From: Acidaminococcus intestini DSM 21505
GTDB lineage: Bacteria; Bacillota; Negativicutes; Acidaminococcales; Acidaminococcaceae
Direction: 5' to 3'
Length of the DNA: 64,000 nt
Assembly (NCBI RefSeq): GCF_000425045.1
Contig: NZ_KE384298.1
Location: forward strand, 35,583 to 99,582
Part shown: piece by piece, positions 36,744 to 44,990 of the stretch
Layout of the letters: each line of letters begins with the position of its first letter
How positions within the stretch are numbered: the first letter of the stretch is position 1
The notes under the pieces: generated by a model
What the model saw: the letters and a program-made list of their open reading frames with translations, nothing else
Database searches by the model: none
What the model was told of the DNA's origin: nothing
Position numbers and translations under genes: made by a program

Positions 36744-37916
36744 TTATTTGACGTAGACGAGATTCAAGGCTTTCTGCTGCTTACAGCATGCCGCCGCTTC
36801 GCCTTTATCCATAGGACGGGTTGCCACCTTGACTTTCCGTCCCTTGCAGCGCAGGGTCATGGCCTTTATAATGGCCTTGGTTTCTCCCTTGGCACTAAAA
36901 GCGACATAATCGTCCCAAGCTTCCTTCCCCTGCAGGGCGCCTTCGCGGCGCAGGGCGAGGATGATGCGGTCTACACCAAGGGCAAAACCGGTTGCCGGCA
37001 TGGCTTTGCCAAATCTTTCCATCATCGAATCGTAGCGTCCGCCGCCGCAGATATTGAAGCCGATCTGGGGACCGTACGCTTCAAAGACCATGCCTGTATA
37101 ATAGTCAAAGTTGCGGATAAGACTTAGATCAAAGACAATCTTATCTGTAACACCGTAGGCTTCACACAGATGATAAATGGCAAGCAGATTATCCAGAGCT
37201 TCAAGGCTTCTGGGATGAGTGACCTTTGTTTTCAAGGCTTGAAGCAGGTCCGGACCGCCCTGTTGGTAAAGGAGTCCTTTGACCAGCTCCCGGACAGGTT
37301 CGTAGGAAATGACGGAAGCGGCCTTTTCAAGGGCCACTGCATTATGGGTCAGGATCATCTTTTTGAGGCGTTCCACTTGGGCATCAGAAAGTTCCGCGTC
37401 TTCAATCAAGCCTGCCAAAAAACCGCTGTGCCCTATACTGATGGTAAAATGCGCAAGTCCCGCTGCCTTAAGGCTTTCCACGGCAAGGGCCAAGACCTCC
37501 GCGTCCGCTTCGGGTCCTTTTTCGCCAAAAAATTCAACCCCAGCCTGACGGAACTCGCATTGCCGCCCGGCTTGTGTCTCTTCGTGACGGAAAACATTGG
37601 CAATATAAAAAAGACGCTTGATGCCTTCGTCCTGCCGCATCCTTGTAACAACCATCCGCGCCAGCGGCGTCGTCATTTCACTGCGGAGCATAAAAGTCCG
37701 ATTGTCCCGCCCCAGAAATTTCATGCTTTCATCGGGAAGATCGGCCCCACTCAGGGCAAAGGTATCAGCGTATTCAAAAGTCGGCGTCATCGCCTCATCA
37801 TACCCCCAGGAAAGAAAATTCCGGGCGAGGCGGTTTTCCATTTCACGCTTCACTCGGGCCTCGCCAGGCAGGATATCTTTCGTTCCATAGGGAATCTGCA
37901 AAAAGCCAGTGGTCAT
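36744..37916 (-). CDS. hisZ: ATP phosphoribosyltransferase regulatory subunit
   Basis: A HisRS paralogue of 390 residues without aminoacylation function. It begins with GTKDILPGEARVKREME and retains class II motif 2 (RSEMTTPLARMVVTR) but has no complete anticodon-binding domain. It forms an octamer with short HisG and carries histidine feedback control. Position directly before hisG supports this over a true HisRS. Confidence 0.94.
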   Translation of the reverse strand: MTTGFLQIPYGTKDILPGEARVKREMENRLARNFLSWGYDEAMTPTFEYADTFALSGADLPDESMKFLGRDNRTFMLRSEMTTPLARMVVTRMRQDEGIKRLFYIANVFRHEETQAGRQCEFRQAGVEFFGEKGPEADAEVLALAVESLKAAGLAHFTISIGHSGFLAGLIEDAELSDAQVERLKKMILTHNAVALEKAASVISYEPVRELVKGLLYQQGGPDLLQALKTKVTHPRSLEALDNLLAIYHLCEAYGVTDKIVFDLSLIRNFDYYTGMVFEAYGPQIGFNICGGGRYDSMMERFGKAMPATGFALGVDRIILALRREGALQGKEAWDDYVAFSAKGETKAIIKAMTLRCKGRKVKVATRPMDKGEAAACCKQQKALNLVYVK

Positions 37917-37922
37917 GCTAAT

Positions 37923-38219
37923 CTATTCTCCTTCTTCAAGGAGCATGGGAATCACTTTTCGATATCCCCCGGCTCCATAATTTAAACAGCGGTTGACACG
38001 GGAAACCGTCGTACTGCTGGCGCCCGTATCGTTGACGATTTTGGCATAGTTTTCGCCGCGATGAAGACGCACCGCCACTTCCAGGCGCTGACTCAAGGCC
38101 TTCAATTCATTAGGCGTGCAGATATCCTCCAAAAAATCGAGACACATCCGGTCATTCTTCAAAAGTATAAAAGCGTGTGCCAGTCGATGAAGTTCCCTTT
38201 TGTTGAGACCTGCCTGCAT
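37923..38219 (-). CDS. hisR: YerC/TrpR-family regulator, probable histidine operon repressor
   Basis: A 98-residue TrpR-like DNA-binding protein. The helix-turn-helix is visible at NYAKIVNDTGASSTTVSRV (about residues 62-80), after the typical ICTPNELKALSQRLEVA helix. Members of this family (YerC/YecD) are encoded with his genes in many Firmicutes and are called HisR. Here it is the first gene of the his operon, and a tandem palindrome lies just upstream, fitting autoregulation. I start at 38219 behind AAAGGAG. Histidine as co-repressor is inference. Confidence 0.85.
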   Translation of the reverse strand: MQAGLNKRELHRLAHAFILLKNDRMCLDFLEDICTPNELKALSQRLEVAVRLHRGENYAKIVNDTGASSTTVSRVNRCLNYGAGGYRKVIPMLLEEGE

Positions 38220-38274
38220 AATCGAGACTCCTTTCAAAACTACGAAAAATATAAAAGAAAAAGACTGCGTAAAT

Positions 38275-38302
38275 TTAGTACGCTAATACATTAACACGTT
38301 AA
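38275..38302. promoter_or_regulatory. Tandem palindromic operator of the his operon
   Basis: Two palindromes, TTAGTACGCTAA (38275-38286) and TTAACACGTTAA (38291-38302), share the pattern TTARYACGYTAA. Their centres are 16 bases apart. They lie 56 to 83 bases upstream of the hisR start. TrpR-family operators also use short symmetric half-sites in tandem. A possible -35 (TTGCCA on the minus strand) lies just upstream, so the sites would cover the promoter. Confidence 0.6.
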
Positions 38303-38412
38303 TGAAGTCATGGCAAGTCATTTTTTTGTTTTTACCCTTCTGCCTCCAGACGCCCGCTATCAGTGTAAAATGTGATACAGGGTTCTCGTGTCCTTTCTGA
38401 CAGTTCGAGGAG

Positions 38413-38466
38413 AAAAAAAGCTGCAAAGCCATGTTTTCCATGACTTCACAGCCAGATTGTTGCAGC
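38413..38466 (-). terminator. Intrinsic terminator of the metNI operon
   Basis: On the minus strand GCTGCAA and TTGCAGC close a long stem with an inner CATGG-containing hairpin. It is followed by seven T. It starts six bases after the metI stop. Confidence 0.8.
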
Positions 38467-38471
38467 GTACA

Positions 38472-39134
38472 TTACTGCATCTTTGTTTTGTTCAGTTTGG
38501 CGCTGATATAGTTCCCGACGGACTGGACGAGCTGAACCAGGGCAATGAGGATGACGACCGTTGCCGCCATGGTATCTGCCTGGAAACGCTGATATCCGTA
38601 ACGGATAGCAAGGTCACCTAGTCCACCGCCGCCCAAGGCACCGGCCATGGCAGAACTGCCGATGAGACTGATGATGGCAAGGGTCACGCCAAGGACGATG
38701 GCATGCATGGATTCTGGAAGGAGCACCTTCCAAATGATCTGGATGGGACTGGCTCCCATGGATTCGGCGGCCTCAATGACACCTGGATCGACTTCAAGGA
38801 GGGACGATTCAATGATGCGCGCAATAAAAGGCGTTGCCGAAATGGTGAGCGGCACAATGGCAGCCGTCGTCCCGATGGAAGATCCCACAATGATCCGCGT
38901 AAGGGGAATGATGGCCACCATGAGGATGATAAAGGGCGTCGAACGGGTGGCATTCACAACAGCCCCTAAGACGCGGTTGATGCCCTTGTTTTCCAGGATA
39001 TGACCTTCCCGTGTGACGGTAAGGATGACGCCCAAAGGCATCCCGCAAAGGGTAGCAAGGGCCGCCGAAAGAAAGACCATATAACAAGTCTCTCCCAAAG
39101 ATTTGATCAGCATCTGAATCATACTACTTGACAT
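38472..39134 (-). CDS. metI: Methionine ABC transporter permease
   Basis: A 220-residue inner-membrane protein with five hydrophobic segments. The coupling-helix EAA loop is read as EAAESMGASPIQIIWKVLLP. MetI forms the channel for D/L-methionine with MetN and the lipoprotein MetQ. The ATG at 39134 overlaps the region of the metN stop codon, with GAGGTGAT upstream. The metQ gene lies about 22 kb away in this window. Confidence 0.95.
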   Translation of the reverse strand: MSSSMIQMLIKSLGETCYMVFLSAALATLCGMPLGVILTVTREGHILENKGINRVLGAVVNATRSTPFIILMVAIIPLTRIIVGSSIGTTAAIVPLTISATPFIARIIESSLLEVDPGVIEAAESMGASPIQIIWKVLLPESMHAIVLGVTLAIISLIGSSAMAGALGGGGLGDLAIRYGYQRFQADTMAATVVILIALVQLVQSVGNYISAKLNKTKMQ

Positions 39135-40161
39135 ATCCAATCACCTCAATCTGCAACTTTTGCCCCTCAAGGTATGACAGGGCTTCCTTCAAATGGGCCT
39201 CATCTCCGTCCATGCCAATCAGGAGCGTTCCATAAGGCGTATCCTGGAGCGTTTCCACGTTGCCGGAAAGGATATTGACATCGATATCGTACTTTTTGAT
39301 GAGGACCGTAATGACCGGTTCCCCGGCACTGTCACCAAGGAAATGCAAGCGCACAAGGGCCTTGTCACCGCTGGTATACTCCTTATGGAGGTCGAGCTTC
39401 TTTACCAGTTCCGGGACAATATCCGTCCGGGTACTTGCAACAAATTCCTTGGTCGTCGGATTCTTCGGATTCGTGAAGACTTCATAGAGGGGACCCTCTT
39501 CAATGATACGGCCGCCTTCAATGACCGCTACATGATCACAGATTTCTTTGACGACGTTCATCTGGTGGGTGATCATGACAATCGTGATATGAAGCCGTTT
39601 ATTGATGTCCCGCAAGAGTTCCAGAATAGATTCCGTCGTCTGGGGATCAAGGGCGCTTGTAGCTTCGTCACAAAGAAGCACCTTAGGATCGGAAGCAAGG
39701 GCGCGGGCAATACCGACGCGCTGTTTCTGGCCGCCCGACAGCTGGGAAGGATAATGGTCGCGGCGGTCCGTAAGACCGACGAGATCCAAGAGAGGTTCCA
39801 CTTTCTTTCTAATTTCATCCCTGCTTTTCCCCTGGATTTCCAAAGGAAAGGCAATATTGTCATAGACCGTCCGGCTGCTTAAAAGGTTAAAATGCTGGAA
39901 GATCATGCCGATTTCCTGACGGGCCTTGCGCAGTTCCATTTTGGACAGTTTAGTCATGTCCCTGCCGTCAACGATCACTTCGCCACTCGTTGGCTGCTCC
40001 AGCATATTGATGCAGCGAACCAAGGTACTTTTACCGGCGCCGGATAATCCGATGATTCCATAGATTTCTCCTTCCTCAATGGATAGGTTGATATCCTTTA
40101 AGGCTTCCAGGTCCCCGCCCTTTGCATGGTAAACCTTGCCGATATGTTTCAGTTCAATCAC
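39124..40161 (-). CDS. metN: Methionine ABC transporter ATP-binding protein
   Basis: A 345-residue ATPase. Walker A is GLSGAGKST (about residue 38), the signature LSGGQKQRVGIARAL (about 141), and Walker B VLLCDEATSALDP. The C-terminal 90 residues form the NIL (ACT-like) domain that binds methionine and inhibits transport. I start at the GTG at 40161, which has AAGGAGGGAG at proper spacing. The frame upstream runs into the S-box leader and is not coding. Confidence 0.96.
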   Translation of the reverse strand: MIELKHIGKVYHAKGGDLEALKDINLSIEEGEIYGIIGLSGAGKSTLVRCINMLEQPTSGEVIVDGRDMTKLSKMELRKARQEIGMIFQHFNLLSSRTVYDNIAFPLEIQGKSRDEIRKKVEPLLDLVGLTDRRDHYPSQLSGGQKQRVGIARALASDPKVLLCDEATSALDPQTTESILELLRDINKRLHITIVMITHQMNVVKEICDHVAVIEGGRIIEEGPLYEVFTNPKNPTTKEFVASTRTDIVPELVKKLDLHKEYTSGDKALVRLHFLGDSAGEPVITVLIKKYDIDVNILSGNVETLQDTPYGTLLIGMDGDEAHLKEALSYLEGQKLQIEVIGYVK

Positions 40162-40180
40162 AGCGACTCCCTCCTTATGA

Positions 40181-40335
40181 ATAAAAAATTCCTCTTCATC
40201 ATTATGAAGAGGAATGGGTCGATTCATATTCGTCTTCATCTGCCAGGAAAATCCTGTTGGACTTAGCACCGTTCACTTTCGTGTGGTTGCCGTAACATCA
40301 TGGGGCCATTCCCTCCGTTACTCTTGATGAATAAT
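40181..40335 (-). promoter_or_regulatory. SAM-I (S-box) riboswitch of metNI
   Basis: On the minus strand the S-box core is clear: CATCAAGAGTAACGGAGGGA, GGCCCCATGATGTTACGGCA, then GGTGCTAAGTCCAACAGG. The expression platform is a terminator, ATTCCTCTTCAT/ATGAAGAGGAAT with a T run (40215-40181). SAM binding favours the terminator and shuts the transporter off. The bases 40336-40424 show nothing further. Confidence 0.95.
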
Positions 40336-40424
40336 TCCTTAAAATCATACCGGATTCATATTGTTTTGTCAAGGGTAGTTTTATCTCTGTGCACAGATTC
40401 CCCGTCCCTAAGACACAAAGCACC

Positions 40425-41765
40425 TTACTTTCCCTTTGCCTGCGCAAAGAGCCACTCCTTAATGGCATCAAAGGAATAGGCAAAGCTCCACGTATACATA
40501 TGGTTCCCGCCCTTAAATACTGTATAGTAGATATGGGTGTTAGGCCGTAACAATTGCTCTATTTTGTCATTGAGGGTCCCTACAGGAAGGGTGCTGTCCC
40601 AAAGCGTCTCATTCCGCGCCACCTTTACGCCTGCTTTTTCCCAGAGTGCGGTCGTTTCATTCATTGTGGGGTAGGCTTTATTATCCCCTTCACAGACGGT
40701 GATCCAAAGGGGCTTATCCTTGAGGACCTGCATTTCCTTGGGATCCCATTGGCAGGCCACAAGATACTGGGCCGCAAAAAAATCGGGGTAGCGGTCACTG
40801 ATGGCAATATTGGCCATACCGCCCTGGGACTGTCCTGTCCCATAGATCCTGTTTGGATCGACAGGGTAGGTCTTGACCGCATAATCAAGGAAATGCTTGA
40901 GCAAGGTGAGACCCTTTGTCCAATGATGATCATCGGCGGTCAGCATACCCAGTTTCGTCACAAGCTCAGACGTATACTGCGGGGCAACAACAATCGAAGG
41001 GTGCTTTGCCTGAAAAGCAGGATCGGTCCAGACTGTGGCCCCGTTGCCTTGATAAAGCGGCGTCGTAAGATCATCATTATTGCCGCTCATATCAACGCCA
41101 AAGTAGACCAGGGGCAGTTTCTCTCCCTGCTTGATTTCCTTGGGCAGATATAGATTATACGGCAGGGAAATGCCCGTTTCTGGGTCTGTAAAGACTTTCT
41201 GCGTAAAGCGGGAAAGATCGGGTTCAAGCGTTCGAGTCGACGCTATGAATCGGGTGGAGCCAGGGCTTTTATCCCCTCCCGCGCCAGTTACTTCCCCCAC
41301 TTGTTTGACTGCAATGCCAAGATCCGGGGCTTTGCGATCAGAATGACCATCAAGCTTGGGTTCCTGCCTCATTTTTTCCTTTGTTTCCTTTTGGGGCGGT
41401 GCGGGCAGTGTTTCAGGCACCGTATTTTCTGTCTTTACCTTCAAGATGACATAGCGGCCTTCCTCAGCCGCCTTAAGGGCGGGCAAAGAGCGAGTTACCT
41501 GGACGCTTTCAAGGGTACCCTTTGAAAGGACATAATCTTTGGGAGAAACGGAACTTGCCAGAAGGGGCTCACTGTAAGTCAAAATGACTTCCGAAATTTT
41601 TTCCCCATCGCCAAAGACGCGGGCCACACCGGTCACCTCGTTGACGGTGGGCGCCGCTTCTCCGCTTCCCATAAGGCCCACCAGGATCAGGCACAATAAG
41701 CCTTGCCCCAGCCTGCGGCCGATTACGGCTTCTTTTATGCCGCCTTTTTTTATCCGTATAAACAT
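40425..41765 (-). CDS. Secreted esterase/peptidase of the alpha/beta hydrolase fold with N-terminal Ig-like domain
   Basis: A 446-residue exported protein. The signal peptide spans about residues 1-38 (LGQGLLCLILVGLMGSGEA). An Ig-like region (about 40-115) is followed by a Pro/Lys-rich linker and a hydrolase domain from about 190. The nucleophile elbow reads GTGQSQGGMA, and GGNHMYTW holds a candidate His. It resembles feruloyl-esterase or PHB-depolymerase-like and prolyl-oligopeptidase-like enzymes, some of which have such an N-terminal domain. The substrate is unknown. It is divergent from the phosphatase operon and shares its 210-base promoter region. Confidence 0.75.
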   Translation of the reverse strand: MFIRIKKGGIKEAVIGRRLGQGLLCLILVGLMGSGEAAPTVNEVTGVARVFGDGEKISEVILTYSEPLLASSVSPKDYVLSKGTLESVQVTRSLPALKAAEEGRYVILKVKTENTVPETLPAPPQKETKEKMRQEPKLDGHSDRKAPDLGIAVKQVGEVTGAGGDKSPGSTRFIASTRTLEPDLSRFTQKVFTDPETGISLPYNLYLPKEIKQGEKLPLVYFGVDMSGNNDDLTTPLYQGNGATVWTDPAFQAKHPSIVVAPQYTSELVTKLGMLTADDHHWTKGLTLLKHFLDYAVKTYPVDPNRIYGTGQSQGGMANIAISDRYPDFFAAQYLVACQWDPKEMQVLKDKPLWITVCEGDNKAYPTMNETTALWEKAGVKVARNETLWDSTLPVGTLNDKIEQLLRPNTHIYYTVFKGGNHMYTWSFAYSFDAIKEWLFAQAKGK

Positions 41766-41866
41766 GAAAAGACCTCCTCAGCATGAAATCGATTCCATTC
41801 TAGCAAATAGAAAATGAAAATAAGATGAAAGAAAAAAGAATAGCTGCCGTTGTTTGGCCGCGGCAA

Positions 41867-41894
41867 TTTACGGTAATTTTACCAAGCTTTTGCA
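41867..41894 (+). promoter_or_regulatory. 11-bp direct repeats upstream of the phosphatase gene, Pho-box-like
   Basis: TTTACG (41867), TTTACC (41878) and TTTGCA (41889) recur at exactly 11-base steps, like the TTAACA-type repeats bound by PhoP in Bacillus. The same DNA also contains an inverted repeat, GGTAA-TT-TTACC (41872-41883), as a dimeric repressor might use. The two readings exclude a firm call. The rest of 41766-41976 is a divergent promoter region. Confidence 0.45.
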
Positions 41895-41976
41895 GAAACC
41901 TCCAGTTTCCTATGCTACACTCCTTCCATATAAAGAATCTTTTTCTTTGAAGCAAAATCATAGAGGAGGTTTGTTT

Positions 41977-43872
41977 ATGAACACAAAACGTAAGCTTCGC
42001 CTATTTATCCAACTGTCGATGTTAGGGGCCCTTTCCATGGGCATCACCTCGACCCATGATGCCGTGGCTTTTGCGGCAGCATCCTCCATCTCGCAGGTGG
42101 CTGAATTCCATAACCGGATGCAGGAGACGGCAGATAACGGTGCCATTACCATCCTGCCAATCAACCGTGCCAAATTCTGGGCCGGTCAGCGGTTTGACTT
42201 TGAGGTGGAATTTCCCAAAAACAGCACAAACTTCAACGTCGGCATCAACGGAGAAGGGGCAGAAAAAGTCTTTGGGAAAAAGGCCATCATCACAGACTAC
42301 GGCACCCACATTTCCTACCGCATCAACAATGTCACCTTTGACAAAATCGGTGAAAAAAGGGTAACGGCTTCCGCCAGCGGCCTTTCTGGAAGGCTCCAGG
42401 CAAAAGCCGCCTATACGGTGGTCCAGGAAAAAGCAAGGCGGCGCGCCAAGAATGTCATCCTCTTCATTGGTGACGGCATGAGCATGCAGGCAAAGGAACT
42501 GGGCCGCATCCTTTCAAAAGGCCTTTCAAACGGAAAATTCAATGACGTCCTTTCCATGGAAAAGATGCCAAGCCTTGCCCTTGTCACAACAAGCGGCTAT
42601 GACTCTATTGTAACGGACTCGGCAAACTCCATGTCCGCCTATATGACGGGCAATAAATCCGTCGTCAATGCCATGGGTGTCTACGAAAATAGGACCAAAG
42701 ATCCCCTCGATGACCCAAAGGTGGAAACGGCAGCGGAAATCCTCTCCCGCAGTAAGAAGATGAGCTACGGCATGGTTACGACCGCGGCTGTTACGGATGC
42801 TACACCAGCGGCCGTCACGGCCCATACGCGTCGACGTGGGGAACAAAACTACATTGCTGCCGATTTCCTCAGTCGCAGGAATCCGCCAAAAGTGGTCATG
42901 GGCGGTGGGGCACAGTTCTTCCTTCCGCTGCAGACGCCCGGTTCCAAACGCAAGGATGACCGTAACCTGATCCAGGAATTCAAGGATAAAGGTTATCAAT
43001 TTGCCGGCACCAAGACGGAATTAAATGCTCTCAACGGCGATCAGCCCATTCTGGGGCTTTTCACCATGAACCACATGAACGTTTACATGGACCGTGAATT
43101 CCTGCCCAAAAACAGCAAGGTCCTGAAAGGGTTTACTGACCAGCCTGGCCTCCTTGATATGACAAAAAAAGCCGTATCCGTACTTGAAAAAAATCCGAAT
43201 GGCTTCTTTCTCATGAGTGAAGGCGGCAGCATTGATAAGCAGCTCCATACCATGGACTGGCAGCGTTCCACCTATGACACCATCGAATTTGATCAAACCA
43301 TCGAATGGGCGCAGGACTACGCCAAAAAGCACAATGATGATACACTTATCATTGTCGTTGCGGACCATGCCCACGGCATCAGCATCAGCGGCACCTATAA
43401 GGAAGAAAATGGCAAGACCGGCCGCGAAGCGGTTCGCGTCTACGGCGATGCCAAGTGGCCGACCTTCGTTGATGAAAACCACGACGGGTATCCCGATAAC
43501 CCTGATCCGGATGTCACCCTGGCCGTGCAGTACGCCAATGCCCCGGACCATTACGAAAATTATCGTTTCCAGCCTGAACCGACTGTTCCGGCAACGACCG
43601 ATGCCAAAGGAAACGTCATTGCCAACCCGAAACGCGCACCCAAAGGAGCCCGTCTTGTCCAAGGCGACCTGCCGACGACAACCGGAGAAACGAGCGAATG
43701 CCATTCTGCCGACGATGTAGTACTCATGGCCCAAGGCCCTGGTTCTGAATACTTCCACGGCGTCATGGACAACACGGAAGTCTTCTTTGGGATCCTTCGC
43801 GCCCTCGGTGTCGACGCCCATAAAGGCACGCCGGAAGTTTCCTTTACATCAGAAAGCGGTGACAGCAAGTGA
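41977..43872 (+). CDS. Secreted alkaline phosphatase
   Basis: A 631-residue exported enzyme. After a signal peptide (about 1-30) a small beta-rich domain covers about 45-140. The alkaline phosphatase domain starts with NVILFIGDGMS. The active-site serine is in TDSANSMSAYMTG, where the fold places it. Further metal-site candidates are SEGGSIDKQLH and IVVADHAHG. It hydrolyses phosphate monoesters outside the cytoplasm and needs Zn and Mg. The ATG at 41977 follows GAGGAGG. The stop codon overlaps the GTG start of the next gene, so the four genes to 46206 are one operon. Confidence 0.9.
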   Translation: MNTKRKLRLFIQLSMLGALSMGITSTHDAVAFAAASSISQVAEFHNRMQETADNGAITILPINRAKFWAGQRFDFEVEFPKNSTNFNVGINGEGAEKVFGKKAIITDYGTHISYRINNVTFDKIGEKRVTASASGLSGRLQAKAAYTVVQEKARRRAKNVILFIGDGMSMQAKELGRILSKGLSNGKFNDVLSMEKMPSLALVTTSGYDSIVTDSANSMSAYMTGNKSVVNAMGVYENRTKDPLDDPKVETAAEILSRSKKMSYGMVTTAAVTDATPAAVTAHTRRRGEQNYIAADFLSRRNPPKVVMGGGAQFFLPLQTPGSKRKDDRNLIQEFKDKGYQFAGTKTELNALNGDQPILGLFTMNHMNVYMDREFLPKNSKVLKGFTDQPGLLDMTKKAVSVLEKNPNGFFLMSEGGSIDKQLHTMDWQRSTYDTIEFDQTIEWAQDYAKKHNDDTLIIVVADHAHGISISGTYKEENGKTGREAVRVYGDAKWPTFVDENHDGYPDNPDPDVTLAVQYANAPDHYENYRFQPEPTVPATTDAKGNVIANPKRAPKGARLVQGDLPTTTGETSECHSADDVVLMAQGPGSEYFHGVMDNTEVFFGILRALGVDAHKGTPEVSFTSESGDSK

Positions 43873-44312
43873 GATTGGAAAAGGTCTTCAGAAAGTTTCT
43901 TGCTTCCCTCTTCCTATCCATCACAATGAGTATCGCCTTGGAGGCCAATGCGGCCTCCTTGGATTTTTCTGATATGTACAGCGGAGCAAGTTCGGAAGGG
44001 CTCGTCTTTTCGGATACCCTGAATTCCCTGAATGGTTCGGAAGTGACCATGACGGGGTTCATGGCGCCCCCCTTAAAGCCCTCCATCAATTTCTTTGTCC
44101 TTACGGAAACGCCCATGGCTGTTTGTCCCTTCTGTTCCACCGATGCAGACTGGCCCTATAACATGGTTGTCGTCTACGTCAACGGCAGTGTGGACGCCCT
44201 ACCTTACGACCAGGAAGTGACCGTAACGGGGACCCTGGATCTTGGCAGCTATATGGATGGGGATACGGGCTTTGTGAGCCAGGTTCGCCTTCTTGATGCC
44301 ACCGTGGAATAG
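43869..44312 (+). CDS. Small secreted CPFC protein, DUF3299-like
   Basis: A 147-residue protein with a signal peptide (about 1-28). The body reads GSEVTMTGFMAPP, then a loop with CPFC (about residue 86), a beta-rich end and VTVTGTLDLGS. The GFM(A/V)P start and cysteine loop recall DUF3299 proteins, which in Proteobacteria often sit beside FtsX-type ABC transporters; this is a remembered resemblance. The cysteine pair could bind metal or act in redox chemistry. The GTG start overlaps the phosphatase stop (GTGA) and the Shine-Dalgarno site is weak, so coupling is likely. Function unknown. Confidence 0.75.
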   Translation: MRLEKVFRKFLASLFLSITMSIALEANAASLDFSDMYSGASSEGLVFSDTLNSLNGSEVTMTGFMAPPLKPSINFFVLTETPMAVCPFCSTDADWPYNMVVVYVNGSVDALPYDQEVTVTGTLDLGSYMDGDTGFVSQVRLLDATVE

Positions 44313-44321
44313 GAGGTCCAT

Positions 44322-44990
44322 ATGCTCAAAGTTACCCATTTGGTCCATCGCTATCCTGACGGAAGAAGATTCCTGACAGCCCTTTCCGTGCCCCATCTAG
44401 AAGCCTATGACGGCGAAGCGTGGTGCATCACAGGACCAAGCGGCAGTGGAAAATCGACCTTTCTCCATTGCCTTTCAGGTCTCCTGCGCCCTACAGAAGG
44501 GGATATTTCCTATAAGGGCCGTTCCCTTACCCTTGATATGTCGGACGCAGACCTTGATGTGTTTCGGGGCCGCACCATTGGCTGCCTCTATCAAAAGTTT
44601 AACCTCCTGCCCTTTCTTTCAGCCCGGGATAACATCCTCCTTGGCGCCCATTTTGGCGGTGTACCGAAAAAGGAGGCCGAAGCTAGACTGTCAGCTCTTG
44701 CAGAAAAGATGGGCCTCATGCACCTTCTTTCCCATTACCCCAATGAACTGAGCCAGGGGGAAGAACAGCGAACCGCCCTTGCCCGGGCTCTCATCAAGGA
44801 GCCGCCAATCCTCCTTGCCGATGAACCGACAGCCAACCTGGATGAGGATAATAGCCGCATCGTCATTCATCTGCTCCTTGACTATGTAAAAGCGCACAAC
44901 GCCCTAATTTTTGTAGCAAGCCATGACCCTATGGTGATTCGTTCCTTCAGCCACATCCTGCCCCTTCATAAAGGAGGCGCCCATGCTTAG
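44322..44990 (+). CDS. ABC transporter ATP-binding protein, LolD/MacB-like
   Basis: A 222-residue ATPase. Walker A is GPSGSGKS (about residue 39), the Q-loop YQKFNLLPF, the signature LSQGEEQRTALARAL instead of the standard LSGGQ, and Walker B ILLADEP with the DEDN D-loop. It belongs to the type VII group that works with FtsX-type permeases on lipoprotein release or efflux. The start follows an AGGAGG site nine bases after the CPFC gene, and its end overlaps the permease gene by eight bases. Confidence 0.92.
   Translation: MLKVTHLVHRYPDGRRFLTALSVPHLEAYDGEAWCITGPSGSGKSTFLHCLSGLLRPTEGDISYKGRSLTLDMSDADLDVFRGRTIGCLYQKFNLLPFLSARDNILLGAHFGGVPKKEAEARLSALAEKMGLMHLLSHYPNELSQGEEQRTALARALIKEPPILLADEPTANLDEDNSRIVIHLLLDYVKAHNALIFVASHDPMVIRSFSHILPLHKGGAHA

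Noticed and set aside
36744-37916. Histidyl-tRNA synthetase (hisS)
   Set aside because: The protein is too short for HisRS with its anticodon domain and sits directly before a short hisG, so HisZ is the better call.
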